A stretch of 12,443 nt of DNA from Alkalimonas sp. (GTDB taxonomy: Bacteria > Pseudomonadota > Gammaproteobacteria > Enterobacterales > Alteromonadaceae), in contig JAIUMG010000066.1 in assembly GCA_022565655.1 (NCBI GenBank), positions 1 to 12,443 of the forward strand. The letters run 5' to 3'. The notes beneath the pieces were generated by a model. That model saw only the letters and a list, made by a program, of their open reading frames with translations, did no database searches and was not told where the DNA came from. Numbering within the stretch: position 1 is the stretch's first letter; each line of letters begins with the position of its first letter. The position numbers were made by a program, and so were the translations under genes. Positions 1 to 7,388 of this stretch are shown here, piece by piece.

Positions 1-1
1 C

Positions 2-745
2 TGCAATCAGCACTTCAAAGTAATGGAAAAAATGCTGATTGCAGATAGCGACAAACTCAAAGAAGAAGTGTATGCCATCCGCTATCAGGTCTATTGTGAA
101 GAGTTGGGTTTTATCGATAAAACCTTTTTTCTAAGGCAGCTGGAGCAGGACGACTTTGATTTGCATTCTGTACACTTTTTAATTCGCCATAAAGCCTCAG
201 GTCAATTTGCTGGTACGGTACGACTGATTCTACCCTGTGATCCGATTCTACAGAGTGAGCAGATGCTGCCGCTTGAATATTATTTTAAATCGGCACTGCA
301 TCCTAGCGCAGAAGAGTCCTACTTATCAGCACGACGCTGTGCTGAGGTTTCTCGACTGGCGGTACGTGCTGAGTTCAGGCGACGACCTGATGAGCAAAAT
401 AAAACCCATGTTTCTACGATTCCACTCGAATGGGATATAAGATGTTTTCCTTTCATTTCTATTGGGTTATATTTAGCTGTAGCGGCCTACTTTGTTGACG
501 CAAATGAGCTAGATTCAGCAATGGCGCTAATGGAGCCACGGCTAGCGCGTCATTTATCTCGTGCTGGTATTTTTTTTAATCAAGTGGGAAGCGTTATTGA
601 TTTTCATGGTCAGCGTGCCCCGTTTGTAGTGGAAAAGGCAAGTCTTATTGCCAACCTCAAGGATGAAATTCGCGTGCTGTTTGAACATATACGCCAAGGT
701 GTTCAAAGTTCACTGAATACACAGTCACAGCCATCAATAAGCTGA
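2..745 (+). CDS. PEP-CTERM/exosortase-associated acyltransferase, copy 1 (5' partial)
   Basis: This is a LuxI/FeeM-like acyltransferase of the exosortase-associated family. Numbered from the ATG at 23 (240 residues), it shows RYQVYC (R20), an acidic stretch EQDDFD (41-46), GTVR (R67) and EVSRLAVRAEFRRR (E108, S110, R111). The order R, D/D, R, E-x-x-R is the same as in acyl-homoserine-lactone synthases, which the family is known to resemble distantly. The ATG at 23 has no visible ribosome binding site, and the frame stays open to position 2 with residues (NQHFKV) resembling the N-terminus of the second copy, so the true start probably lies before the window. It is likely cotranscribed with the second copy 50 bp downstream. 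The family members are found in genomes with PEP-CTERM sorting. The acyl donor and acceptor are unknown, so I do not call it an AHL synthase. Family call is confident; substrate is not. Confidence 0.85.
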   Translation, partial: CNQHFKVMEKMLIADSDKLKEEVYAIRYQVYCEELGFIDKTFFLRQLEQDDFDLHSVHFLIRHKASGQFAGTVRLILPCDPILQSEQMLPLEYYFKSALHPSAEESYLSARRCAEVSRLAVRAEFRRRPDEQNKTHVSTIPLEWDIRCFPFISIGLYLAVAAYFVDANELDSAMALMEPRLARHLSRAGIFFNQVGSVIDFHGQRAPFVVEKASLIANLKDEIRVLFEHIRQGVQSSLNTQSQPSIS

Positions 746-783
746 TAGATAACTATAAAGACTGTGAGTAGTTTTTATCGTTT

Positions 784-798
784 GAGGGGACGATTATT
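784..798 (+). promoter_or_regulatory. Ribosome binding site deciding an ATT start
   Basis: GAGGGG (784-789) is followed by ACGATT and then ATT at 796. No ATG, GTG or TTG lies between the upstream in-frame stop (TAG, 769-771) and the GTG at 826. Spacing of 6 nt fits initiation at ATT 796. AUU starts are known but rare (for example infC). This assignment is inferred from spacing and family-like N-terminal residues. Confidence 0.5.
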
Positions 799-1551
799 AA
801 TAACTTCTTCGATTATTTTGAGCTGGTGCTAGCAGACACACCAAGCTTAAAACGTGACGTGTATAAAATACGTTATCAAGTCTATTGTGAAGAGTTGGCT
901 TACGAAGATAAAAGTCAGTTCATACAGCCATTGGAGCGTGATCGCTTTGATTCGCATTCCCATCACTTCTTGATTCGGCATCGTCGTACAGGGTTGGCTG
1001 CAGGTACTGCCCGCTGTGTGCTGCCATTTGATGAGTTTAACCATAAACAGCCATTGCCGTCCGAAGTGTTTTGCCAGACAGCACTGAATGATCAGGTCAT
1101 CAGCCCTATAGGATTGAAGCGAGGCGATTACTCAGAAGTATCTCGTATCGCAATTCGAGCGGAGTTTCGTCGCCGACTGACGATAGATCATCAGGTATTT
1201 CTCGATCATCAAAGCTACCAATTTACCCAAGACGAATTAAAAAGCTTTTCACACATAGCAACTTGTTTGTATTTTACTTTGGCGGCTTATTATCGGCTTC
1301 GTGATGACATTCATGCCATGATCGCAATGATGGAGCCTCGGTTGATGAAACACCTCAATCGAACCGGCATTTACTTTCAGCCTGCTGGCAGGCTAATGGA
1401 TTATCATGGCGTACGGCAACCATTCATTTTGTATAAAGAGGATTTAGTCAGCAATATAAAGCCTTTATTCAGGCCATTCTTTGAAACTATTGATGAGCTG
1501 GTTACCTCAGAGCTTACAACAGAGAATCAGCTGGCACTAGAAATTGCTTAA
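796..1551 (+). CDS. PEP-CTERM/exosortase-associated acyltransferase, copy 2
   Basis: This is a second member of the same acyltransferase family. With a start at 796 it has 251 residues, with RYQVYC (R26), LERDRFDSHS (46-55), GTAR (R73) and EVSRIAIRAEFRRR (E114, R117). In the C-terminal block around MMEPRL I count 23 identities in 47 aligned residues with copy 1, so this is an old, diverged duplication. The first standard start codon in frame is GTG at 826, but it has no ribosome binding site. The frame is open upstream from 772 and encodes NNFFDYFELV before LADT, which looks like genuine family N-terminus. GAGGGG at 784-789 sits 6 nt before an ATT at 796, which I favour as a non-canonical start. 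A sequencing error or use of GTG 826 are alternatives. A terminator follows 27 bp after the stop. The acylated product is unknown. Confidence 0.85.
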   Translation: MNNFFDYFELVLADTPSLKRDVYKIRYQVYCEELAYEDKSQFIQPLERDRFDSHSHHFLIRHRRTGLAAGTARCVLPFDEFNHKQPLPSEVFCQTALNDQVISPIGLKRGDYSEVSRIAIRAEFRRRLTIDHQVFLDHQSYQFTQDELKSFSHIATCLYFTLAAYYRLRDDIHAMIAMMEPRLMKHLNRTGIYFQPAGRLMDYHGVRQPFILYKEDLVSNIKPLFRPFFETIDELVTSELTTENQLALEIA

Positions 1552-1578
1552 TTGATTCGTATCGACAACAGTAACGAC

Positions 1579-1605
1579 AAAGGGCTCTGAATTAGAGCCC
1601 TTTTT
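1579..1605 (+). terminator. Rho-independent terminator after the acyltransferase pair
   Basis: The perfect 8-bp arms AGGGCTCT (1581-1588) and AGAGCCCT (1594-1601) surround a GAATT loop. The stem is extended by two A-T pairs and followed by a T run to 1605. It lies 27 bp after the acyltransferase stop. Read on the minus strand, it is 23 bp past the end of the TPR lipoprotein gene with only a short T run, so it may act weakly in both directions between the convergent genes. Confidence 0.9.
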
Positions 1606-1628
1606 GATAGTAAAGCGTTACATGCCTA

Positions 1629-4385
1629 TTATTTAAGCTTAAGTTGTAAGCTTGCCAGGCGCTCCAAAATGGCAGGGTCATCGCTACGAACTTGCGATAA
1701 AATATCGCGTGCTTTAGCTTTTTGATTGGTTTCACTTAATGCTTCAGCATAATTAAGCATAACCTCAGCATGATCCGGCCGCAGGCTTAGTGATTGCTCA
1801 AATTGCTTTAAAGCCTCGTGTGGTTGATCTAGTCTCAATAATACTTTGCCATAGGTATCAATGATATCCGGGTGATTTGGTACCAGCTCCATTGCACGTT
1901 GAGCATAAGCTTTTGCTTTTTCCGCCTGATCATGTTCAGTCAGTAGCCAGGCGTAGTTATTCAGCGCAACCACATTATTAGGCTCGGCATCAAGTAAGTC
2001 TCGATACATTGATTTTGCTTGCTCAGCATCGGTTTTTAGCAATAAGCTTGCTAAATATGTATCGAGGTTTTGGTCAGAGCCATGCTCGGCTATATGTCTT
2101 TCTACAAAAGACTGAGCGGCCTGATCCGATTGCTCTGAAGCCTTGTTTACAGCAATAAAAAGAGCCGTTTGATGAGCGGGCAGCTCCGCATAACTGTTTT
2201 GGAATGCTTTTATAGATTCGGAGTTATTGCCGCGCATTAACTCCAAGCGTCCTTTTATAAACTGCATTTGTGGGCTATTAGCCATAGCTTCCGGTTGATT
2301 GCTGATTACCGCAACCGCTTGATCAACACGCTGCAGTTGTACCAGTAATGTTATCTGTGCTACGAGCAAGCGTTGATGACCGGGATTGTTTTTCAGTAAG
2401 CTATTGATCAGATCCAGTGCCTTTTCACGCTCATTATTTAAGGTCAGTGCATTCGCATAGGTGTAACCAGCCTGCACATTGGCAGGTTGTTGTTGGTGCC
2501 AGCGCTCAGCATGGCGAACCGCAGCTGATTGACGATCTAAATGTTGATGTGATTCGATTAGCAGTAAATAATGCATGGCTGGTGTTGCCTGGCTTGGAGC
2601 ACTTGCATCCAGCAAATCAACCACTTTCTGAAAGTCATCCTGGTCAAAAGCAACTCGTGCCCGTAACAGGCGAGCAGGGTAGATCTGTTCATTTTGTTTA
2701 AACAGAGTATCTATTCGTTTGGTAGCATCGGTTGTATCTTGCAGCGACTTACTGACTGCATAGTATTGTTCGAGACCAGCAAGATACTGCGGATGTTGAT
2801 CCAACATAGTTTTAAGTTGTTGATGCGCTGCTGGCAGCTTATCGTTGGCGACGAGTATCATCGCTTGCAGCAGTGATGAAAAAGGATTCAATGGTTTAAG
2901 TTGCAGAGCCTTGTCTGTTAACTGTTGTGCTTCATCAAAGGCCTGCTGTAAAAACTGAGCATAGGCTTTCAAGTTGTAACCTGCCACTTGCATTTCTGGG
3001 TCTTTTATCCATTCTTTAGCTAACGCAGAAGCTTTCTCAAACTCCTGTTGCTGAAGATAGGTCATCGCCAGCACCAAACGAGTCTGATTGATGGTTGGAT
3101 CCAGCTCAAGTGCCAGCTCAAGGTCACTGATGCCTGCTGCACGTTGACTTTCAATACCCAGCTTTACGGTACCGATGGTCGTTAGGCCAGCTGCATCCAG
3201 CTCACCGTGGCGCTGGTATTGACTAAGTAAGCTCTCGGCTGAATCCAGTGAGCCTTTACGAACCAACTCAAAGGCGGTACTGGCAATCAACTGCAGGTTC
3301 TGCTCACTTTCTGACATCCCGGAAAGAATCTTGCCGGCTTCATCAATTTCACCAGCCCTAAGCTGTAATAATACATACAAGCGTTGCGCTTCAGGGATTT
3401 GGTGCAACTGATCACGAATCGGATCAAGGTGTCTGAGTGCCTGCTCTTCCAGTCCTAACTGTGTGGATGATATGGCGGCAATCACCCGAGCGCGCGAACC
3501 CACTAAGCCATGCCGTATCGCACGCTCACTGTGTGTTTTAGCTGCTTCAAAATCCTCGCGCTGAAAGCTAACAAGGCTTTGCAGATAGTTTGCCATCGGT
3601 TGTTCAGGGAATAAATCTAATAATAGCGCAAGATGTTGTTCGCTATCATCAAACTGACCATTACGCACGTAAGCTTGAGCCAACAGCAATCGTGCCAATA
3701 GTTTGGTTGGTGCCAGGCTGATATAGTCATTTAAATGTTCAATGGCTGCCGGAATATTTTCTTGGGCAAGCCTGATTTTACCTTTTAAATACAAAGTTTC
3801 GGCAAACAACTCACTGTCTTGCGTTATAGCGTCTAGAGCGGCGAGAGCGGCATCAGGCTGTTGTGCGCTTAATTGCAAGTGCGCTGAGGCCAGAGCGGCA
3901 ATATCTTCATCGCCAGAGTGGCTTAAACGCTCAAAGTGCATTAGTCCGGATGGGGTGTCGCCCAGCTCAATTTCCGCTAAAGCACGGTAAGAGTCAATGA
4001 GAGCTTGCACTCGCTCAGGTAGCGCATCGTCTTCATCAAAAGCACTGATTGCAGCTTGATAATTACTAGCCAGGTAATACGAGCGCATCAAAGGTAGAGC
4101 GACATCTTCTGAAGGTGCGCCGTATCGTAACGCACGCTCTAGCTCCCGTTCGGCACTAGCCATATCGTGCATGCCGAGTAAGGCTTTGCCCAAAGCCAGC
4201 CGGTAACGGTATTCATCAGGTGATTGTTGTACTGCCGAGCGTAACTCAATTACGGCCGCACTGTATTGTTGATTGGCGATGTAGTTTTGCGCATCAAGGT
4301 AATGTTCTGCACTGTCTTTTTTACTGCAGGCCGTCAGAACAGCCAAAAGTGCTAAACCGGATACGAGCTTTGTTGTTTTTTTCAT
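1629..4385 (-). CDS. prsT: PEP-CTERM system TPR-repeat lipoprotein (PrsT-like)
   Basis: This is a large lipoprotein of 918 residues built almost wholly from tetratricopeptide repeats. The N-terminus is a lipoprotein signal peptide: MKKTTK, a hydrophobic stretch, then lipobox LTAC with the acylated cysteine at residue 20 and SKKDSAE after it (no Asp at +2, so outer-membrane sorting is expected). TPR units run from about residue 25 (AEHYLDAQNYIANQQYSAAV) to near the C-terminus (for example NNYAWLLTEHDQAEKAKAYA and DTYGKVLLRLDQPHEALKQF). Length and layout match the PrsT family, which is found next to exosortase A polysaccharide loci and is thought to act in export or assembly, like TPR scaffold proteins of other secretion systems. 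A strong AAGGAGAG site precedes the ATG. It lies 23 bp downstream of the wecC-like gene and is probably cotranscribed with it. Its molecular role is not settled. Confidence 0.88.
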   Translation of the reverse strand: MKKTTKLVSGLALLAVLTACSKKDSAEHYLDAQNYIANQQYSAAVIELRSAVQQSPDEYRYRLALGKALLGMHDMASAERELERALRYGAPSEDVALPLMRSYYLASNYQAAISAFDEDDALPERVQALIDSYRALAEIELGDTPSGLMHFERLSHSGDEDIAALASAHLQLSAQQPDAALAALDAITQDSELFAETLYLKGKIRLAQENIPAAIEHLNDYISLAPTKLLARLLLAQAYVRNGQFDDSEQHLALLLDLFPEQPMANYLQSLVSFQREDFEAAKTHSERAIRHGLVGSRARVIAAISSTQLGLEEQALRHLDPIRDQLHQIPEAQRLYVLLQLRAGEIDEAGKILSGMSESEQNLQLIASTAFELVRKGSLDSAESLLSQYQRHGELDAAGLTTIGTVKLGIESQRAAGISDLELALELDPTINQTRLVLAMTYLQQQEFEKASALAKEWIKDPEMQVAGYNLKAYAQFLQQAFDEAQQLTDKALQLKPLNPFSSLLQAMILVANDKLPAAHQQLKTMLDQHPQYLAGLEQYYAVSKSLQDTTDATKRIDTLFKQNEQIYPARLLRARVAFDQDDFQKVVDLLDASAPSQATPAMHYLLLIESHQHLDRQSAAVRHAERWHQQQPANVQAGYTYANALTLNNEREKALDLINSLLKNNPGHQRLLVAQITLLVQLQRVDQAVAVISNQPEAMANSPQMQFIKGRLELMRGNNSESIKAFQNSYAELPAHQTALFIAVNKASEQSDQAAQSFVERHIAEHGSDQNLDTYLASLLLKTDAEQAKSMYRDLLDAEPNNVVALNNYAWLLTEHDQAEKAKAYAQRAMELVPNHPDIIDTYGKVLLRLDQPHEALKQFEQSLSLRPDHAEVMLNYAEALSETNQKAKARDILSQVRSDDPAILERLASLQLKLK

Positions 4386-4408
4386 CTTTACTCTCCTTGA
4401 ATCGGCTA

Positions 4409-5653
4409 TTAACCAAACAGTCCGCGGGTATCAATCACAACTTTGGCTGCGACATCGCTTGGCTTTAATGACTTAAATGGTTTGTGATCCACCAGCACCA
4501 CTAATATATGGGCACGTTCCAGTGCTTCCTGCAGCGTCACCAGCTGGCTTTGGTACTGCTGATATTTTTTCGGCAAGGCGTGAATGTTAGGCTCTACCCA
4601 TAGTACGTCGCCAATTGCTTGCTCACTGAGTTGCTGTGCTATATCCAGCGCCGGGCTTTCGCGTAAATCATCGATATCGGCTTTAAAAGCCAGCCCCAGG
4701 CAGGCGATAACAGGCCGTTTAAATTCGTCGGCAGCTTTTTTCACTCGGTCCATCACATAATGAGGTTTCGCATCGTTCACTTCGCGGGCCAGGCGGATCA
4801 TTTTAGCCTGATCAGGGGCTGAGTCGACGATAAACCAAGGGTCAACCGCAATACAATGCCCGCCAACGCCGGGGCCGGGGTTTAAAATATTAACCCGAGG
4901 ATGGCGGTTCGCCAGTTGGATCAGCTCCCAGACGTTAATTTTTAGATGATCACAAATCATCGACAGTTCATTGGCGAAAGCAATATTGACATCGCGGAAG
5001 GAGTTTTCGGTCAGTTTTGCCATCTCGGCGGTACGGGCATCGGTCAGTAAGCATTCACCACGAACAAACAATTGATACAATGCCATAGCTTTTTGTGCGC
5101 AACGTGGGCTGATGCCACCAATGATTCGATCGTTGCTCACCAGTTCTTGCAAAACCCGTCCTGGTAATACCCGCTCTGGGCAATGGGCAACAAATACATC
5201 TGCCTGCTCAGCATCCTGGTGAGGTAACTTTAAGTCTGGACGCAACTCAGCCAGCCAGTGAGAAATTTTTTCAGTGGTGCCAACAGGGGAGGTGGATTCA
5301 AGAATAATCAGATTGCCTTTTTCGATAAAGGGCGCAATGGTGCGTATAGAGGCCTCGATATAGCTCAAATCAGGCTTCTTGCCTTCCATAAATGGAGTAG
5401 GTACGGCAATCATAAAGACATCGGCTGCTTCTGGCTCCAAGGCAGCTTTTAACTTGCCAGTCGAAACGGCCGCTTGCACCAGCATGTCTAAATCAGGCTC
5501 CACAATGTGGATCTTCCCCTGATTGATGGTGTGTACTGCATGCTCAGACACATCCACGCCATGCACCTGAACGCCGCGTGAGGCAATCACAGCTGCAGTC
5601 GGTAAGCCAATATAGCCCAAGCCAATAACGGAAACTTTGGTAAATTCTTGCAT
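4409..5653 (-). CDS. wecC: UDP-N-acetyl-D-mannosamine dehydrogenase (WecC-like)
   Basis: This cytoplasmic enzyme performs the two-step NAD-dependent oxidation of UDP-ManNAc to UDP-ManNAcA. The 414 residues match the length of the enterobacterial enzyme (about 420). The Rossmann motif GLGYIG is at 11-16, IHIVEPDL at 48-55, AVPTPF at 83-88, ESTSPVGTTEK at 119-129, CPERVLPG at 158-165, the active-site lysine region KLTENSFRDVN from 213, and GPGVGGHCIAVDPW with the catalytic cysteine at 267. The ending region (GLAFKADIDDLRESPA) is the usual C-terminal UDP-binding part. AAGGAAG lies upstream of the ATG. It is the first gene of the minus-strand unit with the TPR lipoprotein, and is divergent from the wecB-like gene that supplies its substrate. 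Specificity for ManNAc over other UDP-sugars is inferred from the close motif match and the wecB neighbour. Confidence 0.93.
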   Translation of the reverse strand: MQEFTKVSVIGLGYIGLPTAAVIASRGVQVHGVDVSEHAVHTINQGKIHIVEPDLDMLVQAAVSTGKLKAALEPEAADVFMIAVPTPFMEGKKPDLSYIEASIRTIAPFIEKGNLIILESTSPVGTTEKISHWLAELRPDLKLPHQDAEQADVFVAHCPERVLPGRVLQELVSNDRIIGGISPRCAQKAMALYQLFVRGECLLTDARTAEMAKLTENSFRDVNIAFANELSMICDHLKINVWELIQLANRHPRVNILNPGPGVGGHCIAVDPWFIVDSAPDQAKMIRLAREVNDAKPHYVMDRVKKAADEFKRPVIACLGLAFKADIDDLRESPALDIAQQLSEQAIGDVLWVEPNIHALPKKYQQYQSQLVTLQEALERAHILVVLVDHKPFKSLKPSDVAAKVVIDTRGLFG

Positions 5654-5680
5654 CTTTTCTTCCTTGCTCTACACATCTGA

Positions 5681-5700
5681 ATTTTGTATGTCTACAAAAT
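5681..5700. promoter_or_regulatory. Perfect palindromic operator candidate
   Basis: ATTTTGTA (5681-5688) and TACAAAAT (5693-5700) form perfect 8-bp arms around TGTC. The dyad lies about 28 bp before the wecC-like start and abuts the candidate -10 of its promoter, so it would overlap the transcription start. This is a typical place for a repressor site. The regulator is not identifiable from the window. Confidence 0.45.
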
Positions 5701-5727
5701 AAATAGTGCGAGGCAGCCAGTTGTCAT
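5700..5727 (-). promoter_or_regulatory. Candidate sigma-70 promoter for the wecC-like/prsT unit
   Basis: On the minus strand, ATGACA (5727-5722) is 16 bp upstream of TATTTA (5705-5700). The -35 box matches consensus at five of six positions, the -10 at only three. It is placed about 47 bp before the start codon and directly next to the palindrome. Confidence 0.3.
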
Positions 5728-5765
5728 TGGCGCATCGAATAGAGCCAGCAAGAGTATGAAGTGAA

Positions 5766-5797
5766 AAGTGGTAACTCTCCGAGTTGGTGCACCACTT
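5766..5797. repeat. Bulged inverted repeat
   Basis: AAGTGGT (5766-5772) pairs with ACCACTT (5791-5797), and the adjoining AACTC (5773-5777) pairs with GAGTT (5781-5785) across a TCC loop, leaving GGTGC as a 5-nt bulge. The right side also holds the 10-bp palindrome TGGTGCACCA (5785-5794). It could be a protein site or a leader structure. Function is unknown. Confidence 0.4.
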
Positions 5798-5911
5798 AAG
5801 CAGACACTCGCACTCCATTGCTGCTGTTCGACATGCCTGTCATTGAATTAAGAGACTAAACGATAGCCTGGTAAAGCGCAATAGATAACCAAGCGAAGCA
5901 CCCGAATTCAG

Positions 5912-5937
5912 CGGGTTAAAGTAGAAAAACTTACCCG
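5912..5937. repeat. Imperfect hairpin upstream of the wecB-like gene
   Basis: CGGGT (5912-5916) pairs with ACCCG (5933-5937) and AAGT (5919-5922) with ACTT (5929-5932), with two unpaired bases and an AGAAAA loop. CCCG at 5901-5904 could pair with CGGG at 5912-5915 instead, giving two exclusive folds. No T tract follows the stem directly. Significance is uncertain. Confidence 0.3.
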
Positions 5938-6022
5938 TTGTCAGCATTTTTTTGCTACCATCGTCCTTTCAAAAGCACAACAGCTGTGTACGGATACATC
6001 GTTAACGGATAAGGTTATCAAC

Positions 6023-7153
6023 ATGCTGAAAACACTGATCGTTTTTGGAACCCGCCCAGAAGCCATAAAAATGGCACCCTTGGTCAATACACTACAAACA
6101 ACACCTGGTATCGATAACCGTGTTTGTGTTACGGCACAGCACCGGGAAATGCTCGATCAAGTGCTTGGTTTGTTTGAAATAGTGCCCGATTATGATTTAA
6201 ATATTATGAAACCCGGGCAAGACCTGTTCGATGTCACCATCACCATCCTCGAACGTTTAAAAGCAGTGTTGCGCGAGTTCAAACCTGATCTGGTGTTGGT
6301 GCATGGTGATACCAGTACCACCTTTGCAACTGCATTAGCTTGTTATTATGAGAAAGTGGCCATTGGTCATATTGAAGCGGGTCTTCGTACGGGCAACCTG
6401 TACAGTCCCTGGCCGGAGGAAGCCAATCGAAAACTGACCGGAGTGCTGACCAAATTGCACTTTGCACCGACTGAAACAGCCCGCGATAACCTGCTTAACG
6501 AAGGCGTGAATGCAGCCAACATCGTGGTGACTGGCAATACCGTGATTGATGCACTACTCGCCGTGGTTGATAAAATTGAACAAACGCCAGCTTTGCTCAG
6601 CGAGCTATCGCAAAAGTTACCCTGGGGGCAACAGCGACGGATGGTGCTGATCACCGGACACCGCCGTGAAAGCTTTGGTAGCGGTTTTGACAACATCTGT
6701 GCGGCACTTAAAACACTGGCTGAAAAGTACCCTGAGTGCGATTTCGTCTACCCGGTGCATTTAAATCCTAACGTGCGTGAGCCAGTATTTCGGCTCTTGG
6801 GCGAACAAAACAACATCCACCTGATTGAACCGCAGGATTATCTGCCGTTTGTCTACCTGATGCGACAGTCCTATCTGGTCTTGACGGATTCGGGTGGCAT
6901 CCAGGAAGAAGCGCCATCCTTGGGTAAACCGGTACTGGTGATGCGTGATACCACCGAGCGACCAGAAGCCGTTGCTGCAGGAACCGTGCTGCTGGTCGGC
7001 ACGGATAGCGGCACCATAGTGTCAGAAGTGACACGCTTACTAGATGATAATGATTGGTATAAGCAAATGAGTGTGGCCCACAACCCCTACGGTGATGGCA
7101 CGGCTTGCCAACAAATTGCTGATCGACTCAGCCACTTTGAGTCAAAGAGCTAG
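6023..7153 (+). CDS. wecB: UDP-N-acetylglucosamine 2-epimerase, non-hydrolysing (WecB-like)
   Basis: This cytoplasmic enzyme interconverts UDP-GlcNAc and UDP-ManNAc, supplying the WecC-like dehydrogenase encoded divergently. At 376 residues it has the same length as the E. coli enzyme. Visible motifs are GTRPEAIKMAP (9-19), TAQHREMLDQVL (37-48), HGDTSTT (94-100), HIEAGLRTGNLYSPWPEEAN (116-135), GHRRESFG (212-219), VHLNPNVREPV and the nucleotide-binding SGGIQEEAPSLGKPVLVMRD. The residues equivalent to the catalytic set are all present: D96, E118, E132 and H213. The GT-B-like family fold is known and no residue looks lost. The start ATG has AAGG about 8 nt upstream. It is the first gene of the plus-strand series. 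Confidence 0.95.
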   Translation: MLKTLIVFGTRPEAIKMAPLVNTLQTTPGIDNRVCVTAQHREMLDQVLGLFEIVPDYDLNIMKPGQDLFDVTITILERLKAVLREFKPDLVLVHGDTSTTFATALACYYEKVAIGHIEAGLRTGNLYSPWPEEANRKLTGVLTKLHFAPTETARDNLLNEGVNAANIVVTGNTVIDALLAVVDKIEQTPALLSELSQKLPWGQQRRMVLITGHRRESFGSGFDNICAALKTLAEKYPECDFVYPVHLNPNVREPVFRLLGEQNNIHLIEPQDYLPFVYLMRQSYLVLTDSGGIQEEAPSLGKPVLVMRDTTERPEAVAAGTVLLVGTDSGTIVSEVTRLLDDNDWYKQMSVAHNPYGDGTACQQIADRLSHFESKS

Positions 7154-7388
7154 TATGACAAGCAATGGCCGTTCTTTAAAACCATGCGGCCGTTCGCTTA
7201 AAGGCGTTCTGTCATCTGTTGTGAAAGTAACATACAGATAAACTGCAGCAAGAAGGTATTCAATAGCAGCAGATTCTAAGCTATGATAGCAGCAGAGATT
7301 CTATACAGCTGGCTCTGAGCCAAGAATGGTTGGCAATGCTGCAGTGCGGCAAGGAATAGCCAACACGATGACAAAGCAAGGATGAATT
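7154..7388 (+). promoter_or_regulatory. Leader region before the UDP-sugar epimerase gene
   Basis: This 235-bp gap between the two epimerase genes has no convincing ORF. It holds direct repeats of GGCCGTTC at 7167-7174 and 7188-7195 (21 bp apart) with a degenerate third at 7203. A near-repeat of ATAGCAGCAG plus ATTCTA occurs at 7263-7278 and 7286-7303, and the dyad TGGCTCTGAGCCA lies at 7310-7322. An outer pair, GTTGGC (7329-7334) and GCCAAC (7359-7364), follows. A -10-like TATGAT (7282-7287) lies between the repeats, with only a weak -35 (TTCAAT, 7259-7264). AAGGATG (7378-7384) is the ribosome binding site for the ATG at 7389. Confidence 0.4.

Larger units (their letters stand above)
5654..6022. 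promoter_or_regulatory. Divergent intergenic region between wecC- and wecB-like genes
   Basis: This 369-bp gap must hold the promoters of both diverging transcription units. It holds a perfect dyad (5681-5700), a candidate minus-strand promoter (5700-5727), a bulged hairpin (5766-5797) and a second imperfect hairpin (5912-5937). For the wecB-like gene I see only an extended -10-like TGCTACCAT at 5953-5961 with no matching -35, so that promoter is uncertain. A CGGATA repeat occurs twice just before the ATG (5991-6012 region). I see no convincing small ORF and no sigma-54 -24/-12 pair. Confidence 0.6.

Noticed and set aside
2..1551. Calling the acyltransferases acyl-homoserine-lactone synthases (luxI)
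   Set aside because: The residue order is similar, but the motifs fit the exosortase-associated family, and no LuxR-type regulator gene lies nearby.
2417..2701. 94-codon plus-strand open frame antisense to the TPR lipoprotein gene
   Set aside because: Antisense shadow of a repeat-rich gene; the TPR pattern on the other strand explains the open frame.
5654..6022. Sigma-54 promoter, expected because some PEP-CTERM genes are controlled through RpoN and PrsK/PrsR
   Set aside because: Scanning both strands for GG-N10-GC with TGGC/TTGC context gave only off-by-one or poorly matching candidates.
6367..6696. 109-codon open frame on the minus strand inside the wecB-like gene
   Set aside because: It lies fully within a gene with clear catalytic motifs, and its translation is serine/arginine-rich with no recognisable family.
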